From positions 1 to 56,144 of the forward strand of contig NZ_JAIMIC010000018.1 of NCBI RefSeq assembly GCF_019966545.1: DNA of 56,144 nt, given 5' to 3'. The position numbers and the translations under genes are program-made. The notes below the pieces were generated by a model. The model did not search any database. It saw only the letters and a list, made by a program, of their open reading frames with translations, and was not told the DNA's origin. This DNA is from Heliomarina baculiformis. Lineage in GTDB: Bacteria; Pseudomonadota; Alphaproteobacteria; Rhodobacterales; Rhodobacteraceae. Shown here piece after piece: positions 51,739-56,144 of the stretch; position 1 is the first letter of the stretch; each line of letters begins with the position of its first letter.

Positions 51739-54298
51739 AGCCCATCCTAACCAGTACCGAGAGAAGTATGATCTCAACAATTGCGACCGCGAGCCCATAC
51801 ACATTCTTGGTCAAGTTCAGAGTTACGGATGCTTGATTGCGGTTTCTTCAGACTGGATGGTTACACATGCTTCTGAGAACTGCGCCGACCTTCTCAACTT
51901 GGATACCGATCGTCTCGTCGGATCAAGGTTCATAGAAATTCTGCCTTCGGAGACAGTGCACCATCTTCGCACCAGAATGCAGGTATTGAGCTATCAGACA
52001 GCGGCGGTGCGTGTATTTGCATATCCTGCGTTCGAAGATGACCGCCTCTTCGACATCTCTATCAGCCAGAGCGACCAAAACATCATCTTTGAATTCGAAC
52101 CACGCGTGGACTCGGTTCAAAAGGTAAGGGATGGCTCAGAGGTTCGCGCGCTGATCGGGCGTGTGAAACGTCATGAGACTATTGATATGATGGCGCGCGA
52201 GGCCGCCCGTTCGATAAAGATACTGTCTGGGTTCGACAGGGTTATGGCTTACAGGTTCAACGAAGACGGGAGTGGCACCGTCATCGCGGAAGCTGCGGAG
52301 CCGAACCAAGAAACTTTACTGGGCCTGCGGTTCCCGGCAAGCGATGTTCCCAAACAGGCAAGAAAGCTGTACGTGCGTAGCCCGCTCAGGATTATTGCCG
52401 ACGTCGATGCCAAAACATACGCAATTCGCCCAGAGACAGATCCGAATGGTAAGCCTCTGGACCTGTCGCTTGCGATAACACGGGCAGTATCCCCCATCCA
52501 CCTCGAATATCTTCGCAACATGGGTGTTGCGGCATCAATGTCCGTTTCAATCGTTCGTAATGGTAAACTTTGGGGGCTTTTCGCATGCCACCACCGCACG
52601 CCACGATACATCAGCTATCAGACACGCAGCGAGATCGAGTTATTTTCGGAGCTTTTCAACTATCAGCTCGCCCAACATGAACTGACTTCGGAGCTGGCGG
52701 AGGTTGATCGCGGTCGGACGCTGCACGATGATCTTATGAGGCAACTGTCCGGCGGTATGGACATGATCGAGGCGTTCAACATTCTCTCGGAGGCGATTAG
52801 AGAGGTAATACCCTTTGATGGTGCAGCGGTTTATACAAACGGTGACTATGAAGCAACCGGCTCCGCGCTGACCAAGGAAGAGTTCCTTGGGCTAGCGCGT
52901 TTTTTGAACACGGTACCTCCGGGACAGGTTTATCACACCAACATGGTTTCAGCACGATATCCTGCGGCAGAGGGATATGTGGACCGAGTTGCTGGCATCC
53001 TTGCACTTCCTATTTCGCGCACGCCTCGGGACTATCTTGTTTTGTTCCGGAGGGAGATCGCAACATCAATCCGATGGGCAGGTAATCCGGAGAAGCCTGT
53101 GGAACTTGGCCCGAACGGCGCACGACTTACGCCCCGCAAAAGCTTTGAAGCCTGGCAGGAAGTGGTACGCGGCCAATCCGCGCCGTGGCGCGGTTCAGAG
53201 ATTCGCGCAGCGAATGCTCTTCGCGTGACATTATTGGAAGTTGTTCTGAAATTGGCTGACGAGCGCAATATGATGCGCAAGAAAGCTCAGGACCAACAGG
53301 AACTCTTGGTTGCGGAACTGAACCACCGGGTAAAAAACATCTTGAACCTCATTCGCGGGCTCGTTTCACAAGGTCAGGATGGCGCAAAATCGACTCAGGA
53401 ATACCGATCTGTTCTCGACAATCGTATTTTTGCTTTGGCGCGCGCACATGATCAGCTTACCAAAGCGGAATGGGACTGGGTCCCGCTGCAGTCTCTTGTA
53501 AATACGGAAGTAGAAGCATTTCTGACCGAGAAATCTTCCCGCGTAATGATCAAGGGCGAAAACATCGATCTTTCGCCTACAGCCTTCTCTACGATGGCCT
53601 TGGTTATCCACGAGTTGGTTACGAACTCTGCAAAATACGGCGCACTCAGCGAATCCTCCGGATCAATTGAGCTTGATGTCGCTTTGCAGCCGGATGGCGC
53701 AGCCAAACTTTTTTGGAGAGAAATAAACGGCCCGCCTGTCCAGCCGCCAACGCGGCGGGGCTTCGGAACCACAATCATTGAGCGATCAGTACCCTATGAA
53801 CTGAGAGGTCAGACAGACACTCGCTACCGTATCACGGGCTTTGAAGCTGACCTTGTTTTACCTTCTGCACATGTCCGACCATCAGAAGCGAGCATGGTGT
53901 CTTCGCAGCAAACAGCCGTCATAGAAGAGGCTGAAATCCGGTTGGATGGACATTGCCTTGTCTTAGAAGACAACATGATAATTGCGTTGGATGCATCAGA
54001 CATGTTGACCGAACTGGGCGCAGAAAATGTTCATATAGCAAGTTCGGTCGCGGATGGCCTAAGCATAATATCCAAGCATGATATCAGTATCGCTCTGCTG
54101 GATGTAAATCTTGGCGATGAGCTGTCTCTTCCGGTAGTCGAGAAATGCCGCGAACTGGGAATACCGACGATCCTGGCAACAGGATATGGGGCGAATATCG
54201 ATCTCGTCGCAAGGTTTGCCGATGTGCCCGTTCTTACAAAACCGTACAACTGGGACGGTCTGAAGAAAGTGATTTCTAAAGTGATACTGGACAATTGA
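51731..54298 (+). CDS. bphP: Bacteriophytochrome hybrid kinase (PAS-GAF-PHY-HWE kinase-REC)
   Basis: An 855-residue red/far-red photoreceptor. Cys18 in NCDREPIHILG is the expected biliverdin attachment residue; PAS about 20-125, GAF about 140-310 with PASDVPKQAR and SPIHLEYLRNMGVAASM, PHY about 325-500. The kinase is HWE type: phospho-acceptor His532 in ELNHRVKN, N-box HELVTNSAKYGALS, a W-R-E motif, and G-rich GFGTTIIER. A C-terminal receiver (about 735-850) carries phospho-Asp791 in LLDVNLG and the Lys in LTKPY. An HWE kinase plus its own receiver suggests intramolecular phosphotransfer or a phosphate sink. No separate response regulator gene follows. Confidence 0.93.
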   Translation: MSEAHPNQYREKYDLNNCDREPIHILGQVQSYGCLIAVSSDWMVTHASENCADLLNLDTDRLVGSRFIEILPSETVHHLRTRMQVLSYQTAAVRVFAYPAFEDDRLFDISISQSDQNIIFEFEPRVDSVQKVRDGSEVRALIGRVKRHETIDMMAREAARSIKILSGFDRVMAYRFNEDGSGTVIAEAAEPNQETLLGLRFPASDVPKQARKLYVRSPLRIIADVDAKTYAIRPETDPNGKPLDLSLAITRAVSPIHLEYLRNMGVAASMSVSIVRNGKLWGLFACHHRTPRYISYQTRSEIELFSELFNYQLAQHELTSELAEVDRGRTLHDDLMRQLSGGMDMIEAFNILSEAIREVIPFDGAAVYTNGDYEATGSALTKEEFLGLARFLNTVPPGQVYHTNMVSARYPAAEGYVDRVAGILALPISRTPRDYLVLFRREIATSIRWAGNPEKPVELGPNGARLTPRKSFEAWQEVVRGQSAPWRGSEIRAANALRVTLLEVVLKLADERNMMRKKAQDQQELLVAELNHRVKNILNLIRGLVSQGQDGAKSTQEYRSVLDNRIFALARAHDQLTKAEWDWVPLQSLVNTEVEAFLTEKSSRVMIKGENIDLSPTAFSTMALVIHELVTNSAKYGALSESSGSIELDVALQPDGAAKLFWREINGPPVQPPTRRGFGTTIIERSVPYELRGQTDTRYRITGFEADLVLPSAHVRPSEASMVSSQQTAVIEEAEIRLDGHCLVLEDNMIIALDASDMLTELGAENVHIASSVADGLSIISKHDISIALLDVNLGDELSLPVVEKCRELGIPTILATGYGANIDLVARFADVPVLTKPYNWDGLKKVISKVILDN

Positions 54299-54456
54299 TT
54301 TAACCGGCTCGGAGACATTATTGACCGATCTGAATAGCTACCGAAAGATCGAGATCCGGTTGGCCCAAGTCCTAGTCGTTTTAAACTAAAGTTTGCTGGG
54401 CGGCTCTTGTTCTTGGCACAGGCAATGATCGTCTTCCTAAATAGGATGTTTACCGG

Positions 54457-54666
54457 TACTTCAGATTGCCCAAAGATTTCCTTGAAGCTGGTAAGACTCT
54501 CTTGGCGGGCGACGCGGCCCGTGCAGCGACGTCGACCGAATTAAAAGACCTGCGGCTGCACCGCGTTTTGCAAGAGGTCGTGGTAGAAGAGGCTCTGGAG
54601 CTACGTCTGCTAAATAGCGTGGTCGGGCACTCTCGGCAGAATACTCTGCATTCGCCTGCCGCGTAA
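54457..54666 (+). pseudogene. IS3-family OrfA remnant
   Basis: The frame reads FLEAGKTLLAGDAARAATST then ELKDLR and ALELRLLN, matching the coiled-coil middle of IS3-type OrfA proteins (FLEAGKxRLAGDTARAATSxEVKDLRxE...LELRLLKKS). Both the N-terminal HTH and everything after the LELRLL motif are lost. It is adjacent to an almost complete but different IS3 element and is not part of it. Confidence 0.7.
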
Positions 54667-54806
54667 TGGATGGGGTCGGCCATGAACGAGATATCCTGCT
54701 GCATCCAAAAAGGTCGAAATCATTCGGCTGATGGCGCGTCGCATCTTCCGTTCGGGCGCCCATTGAGCAAGCTCTGCATTCCCAAAAAGAACTGCTACTG
54801 TGGGAG

Positions 54807-55784
54807 TCACCGAAATCTGGTCGGTGGCCCCGCACCGACCTGCCACTGAACTTTCATCCAGCCGCGACTGGAGCCCGGTTGGTGTTTTACGCCGATAGGC
54901 GCAGGTTGAGCAATCGCCCGACGCGCGGAGCTTTCATCTCGCGCAGCGGGGCGGGCGATTGCGGCGGTCAGGGCCGGCGCGTAGTCAGCCGGGGTTTGGT
55001 AATTCAAGGCCGAATGGGGGCGCTCGGTGTTGTAGTCCGTGACCCAAGCCGCGATCACGACGCGCGCTTGGGCTAGGTTGCGGAACATGGTCTCGTTGAG
55101 CAGCTCGTCGCGCATCCGCCCGTTGAAACTCTCGACGAAACCGTTCTGCATGGGTTTGCCCGGCGCGATGTAGTGCCATTCGATCCGATGCTCCGAACAC
55201 CACCGCAGGATCGCGTTACTGGTTAGTTCCGTCCAATTATCGCTGACAATCGTGCCTGGCTTCCCGCGGCGCTCGATCAGGGCCGTGAGCTCACGCGCGA
55301 CACGGCGCCCCGAGATTGAGGTGTCCGGGATCGCTGCCAAGCATTCTCGGGTCACATCATCGACTACGTTCAGAAAACGGAACCGGCGGCCGCAAGCGAG
55401 CTGGTCGTGCACAAAATCCAGTGACCAGCGTGCATTAGGCCGTGCCTCAACCAGGATCGGCGCCCATGTCCCGACGGCCTTGCGGCGAGCCTTTCGCTTG
55501 CGCACCGCCAGCCCTTCATCCCGGTAAAGCCGATAGATCCGGTTAATCACCGACGAGTCGCCCTCGCTGCGCAGCAGGACGAACAGGCGCCGGTAACCGA
55601 ACCACCGGCGCAAGTTGGCCAGATCTCGCAACCGACCGCGCAGAACCGTGTCCGAAGCACGCCGAGATCGATAGCGGATCATCGTTCGATCAGCGCCGAC
55701 GATATGGCAGGCCCGCCGCTCCGACAGGCCATGCTCGACCCGAAGATATGCGACAACTTCACGCTTCACGGCGGGCCCTACCAC
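54807..55784 (-). CDS. IS3-family (IS407-group-like) transposase OrfB
   Basis: A 325-residue DDE integrase-core protein: N-terminal HTH region [17 protein letters not shown], catalytic Asp in RWSLDFVHD, second Asp in IVSDNWTEL, and Glu in [15 protein letters not shown]. The usual DNGTEL reads DNWTEL here, a Gly-to-Trp change next to the catalytic Asp that may impair activity. The GTG start at 55784 follows the OrfA stop; the natural product is probably an OrfAB fusion by -1 frameshifting. The C-terminus runs past the likely IS end. Confidence 0.88.
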   Translation of the reverse strand: MVGPAVKREVVAYLRVEHGLSERRACHIVGADRTMIRYRSRRASDTVLRGRLRDLANLRRWFGYRRLFVLLRSEGDSSVINRIYRLYRDEGLAVRKRKARRKAVGTWAPILVEARPNARWSLDFVHDQLACGRRFRFLNVVDDVTRECLAAIPDTSISGRRVARELTALIERRGKPGTIVSDNWTELTSNAILRWCSEHRIEWHYIAPGKPMQNGFVESFNGRMRDELLNETMFRNLAQARVVIAAWVTDYNTERPHSALNYQTPADYAPALTAAIARPAARDESSARRAIAQPAPIGVKHQPGSSRGWMKVQWQVGAGPPTRFR

Positions 55785-56067
55785 TTTTATGAAACCAGAT
55801 CCTTCATCGCAGCCAGATCCAGCACTTGTTCGGCCAGAAGATTCTTCAACTTGGCATTCTCATCTTCGAGCGCCTTCAGCCGTTTGGCCTTTGATACCGT
55901 CATGCCCCCGAACTTGGCCTTCCCGTTGTAGAAGGTGCCCTCCGACATACCGTGCTTGCGGCACAGGTCTGCGCACTTCGCGCCTGACTCGTGCTCGGCC
56001 AGGATGCCGATGATCTGCTCGTCCGTGAATCTCGGTCGCTTCATAGTCCGTCCTCAGGTTGGGTCGG
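54837..56067 (-). mobile_element. IS3-family element, upstream end cut by another IS
   Basis: One end is probably near 54837, where GACCTGCCACTGAA resembles IS407-group terminal repeats. The OrfA start (56044) is only 23 bases from the 77-bp IS edge at 56068, too short for a complete IS3 upstream end, so the second IS likely inserted into this element's left terminus. No target duplication can be checked from one contig. Confidence 0.6.
55787..56044 (-). CDS. IS3-family transposase OrfA
   Basis: An 85-residue DNA-binding subunit: [23 protein letters not shown] then [21 protein letters not shown], and a leucine-zipper-like [22 protein letters not shown]. It ends Asp-Leu-Val-Ser with TAA, whereas the family normally ends LLGKKW; this stop lies just before an AAAAG run used for frameshifting in relatives, and may prevent normal OrfAB fusion. 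Confidence 0.85.
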   Translation of the reverse strand: MKRPRFTDEQIIGILAEHESGAKCADLCRKHGMSEGTFYNGKAKFGGMTVSKAKRLKALEDENAKLKNLLAEQVLDLAAMKDLVS

Positions 56068-56144
56068 ACTGGACCTGTCGCGGTTTGATGCCGCTCCTTT
56101 GATAGCATTTACTGCAACAAAGGAGACTGACTATGGGACTGAAA
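56068..56144. mobile_element. Edge of the same insertion sequence (right contig end)
   Basis: Exact inverted copy of bases 1-77. In plus orientation it begins ACTGGACCTGTCGCGG, holds an internal TCCTTTG...CAAAGGA inverted repeat, then AAAGGAG and ATGGGACTGAAA at the very end, the apparent first codons of the IS's transposase reading outward. Confidence 0.6.

Overview
The window looks like an accessory replicon segment (plasmid, chromid or genomic island) of a marine alphaproteobacterium of the Rhodobacterales/Roseobacter type. The clues are moderately high GC, several TRAP transporters (two DctP-type, one TAXI-type), tightly overlapping operons with ATGA/GTGA junctions, a TPP riboswitch on a thiazole operon, an FnrL-like box, and a heme oxygenase/bacteriophytochrome pair. 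No rRNA, tRNA or CRISPR was seen. All assignments come from reading the sequence and its translations; no database search was run. Species-level placement is not possible.

Layout. 1-1.75 kb: edge of an insertion sequence inserted in a frameshifted HTH gene, then a gene-free stretch with iteron-like CCGGAATTTA repeats. 1.76-10.1 kb: an IclR-controlled divergent catabolic locus. One arm is iclR-SDR-zinc alcohol dehydrogenase. The other is an unrecognised internally duplicated protein, a TPP-dependent acetolactate-synthase-like enzyme and a TRAP transporter. 10.2-17.7 kb: an IS6 remnant, then a TetR-controlled shikimate/quinate catabolic locus (shikimate/quinate dehydrogenase, 3-dehydroshikimate dehydratase, TRAP transporter, type II dehydroquinase) predicted to deliver protocatechuate. 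17.7-19.9 kb: gene graveyard (IS3 transposase and RTX-like remnants).

19.9-27.0 kb: a TPP-riboswitch operon read leftward, thiD-thiO-thiS-thiG-thiE-thiF-thiY-tenA-thiZ-thiX. thiD carries a large in-frame internal deletion and thiS a one-base frameshift, so de novo thiazole/HMP function is doubtful although the salvage genes look intact. 27.4-30.9 kb: a decayed block (FAD oxidase tail, sulfatase lacking its N-terminus fused head to head with a truncated tctB, tctA with three frameshifts). 31.5-34.7 kb: FAS1 protein, DUF3833 lipoprotein, SDR and metallo-beta-lactamase-fold hydrolase. 34.9-35.9 kb: livK/livH remnants. 35.9-41.7 kb: a spermidine/putrescine-type ABC transporter operon ending in an SDR gene, opposed by a LuxR-type regulator across a 20-bp palindrome. 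42.4-43.1 kb: ompW behind an FNR-like box. 43.5-48.9 kb: LysR, TAXI-TRAP transporter and a split AtuA-type pair. 49-51 kb: mostly unassignable. 51.2-54.3 kb: bphO-bphP light-sensing operon. 54.4-56.1 kb: an IS3 orfA remnant, a nearly complete IS3/IS407-group element, and a second copy of the same IS edge seen at base 1.

Together the intact genes describe a scavenger of plant- and algal-derived organic acids (three high-affinity TRAP systems, each with its own regulator and enzymes), with red-light sensing and oxygen-responsive outer-membrane control, carried on DNA undergoing active IS traffic and gene decay. The best candidate for undescribed biology is the GSHGG-repeat protein (4443-5261) and its TPP enzyme/TRAP/IclR neighbourhood.
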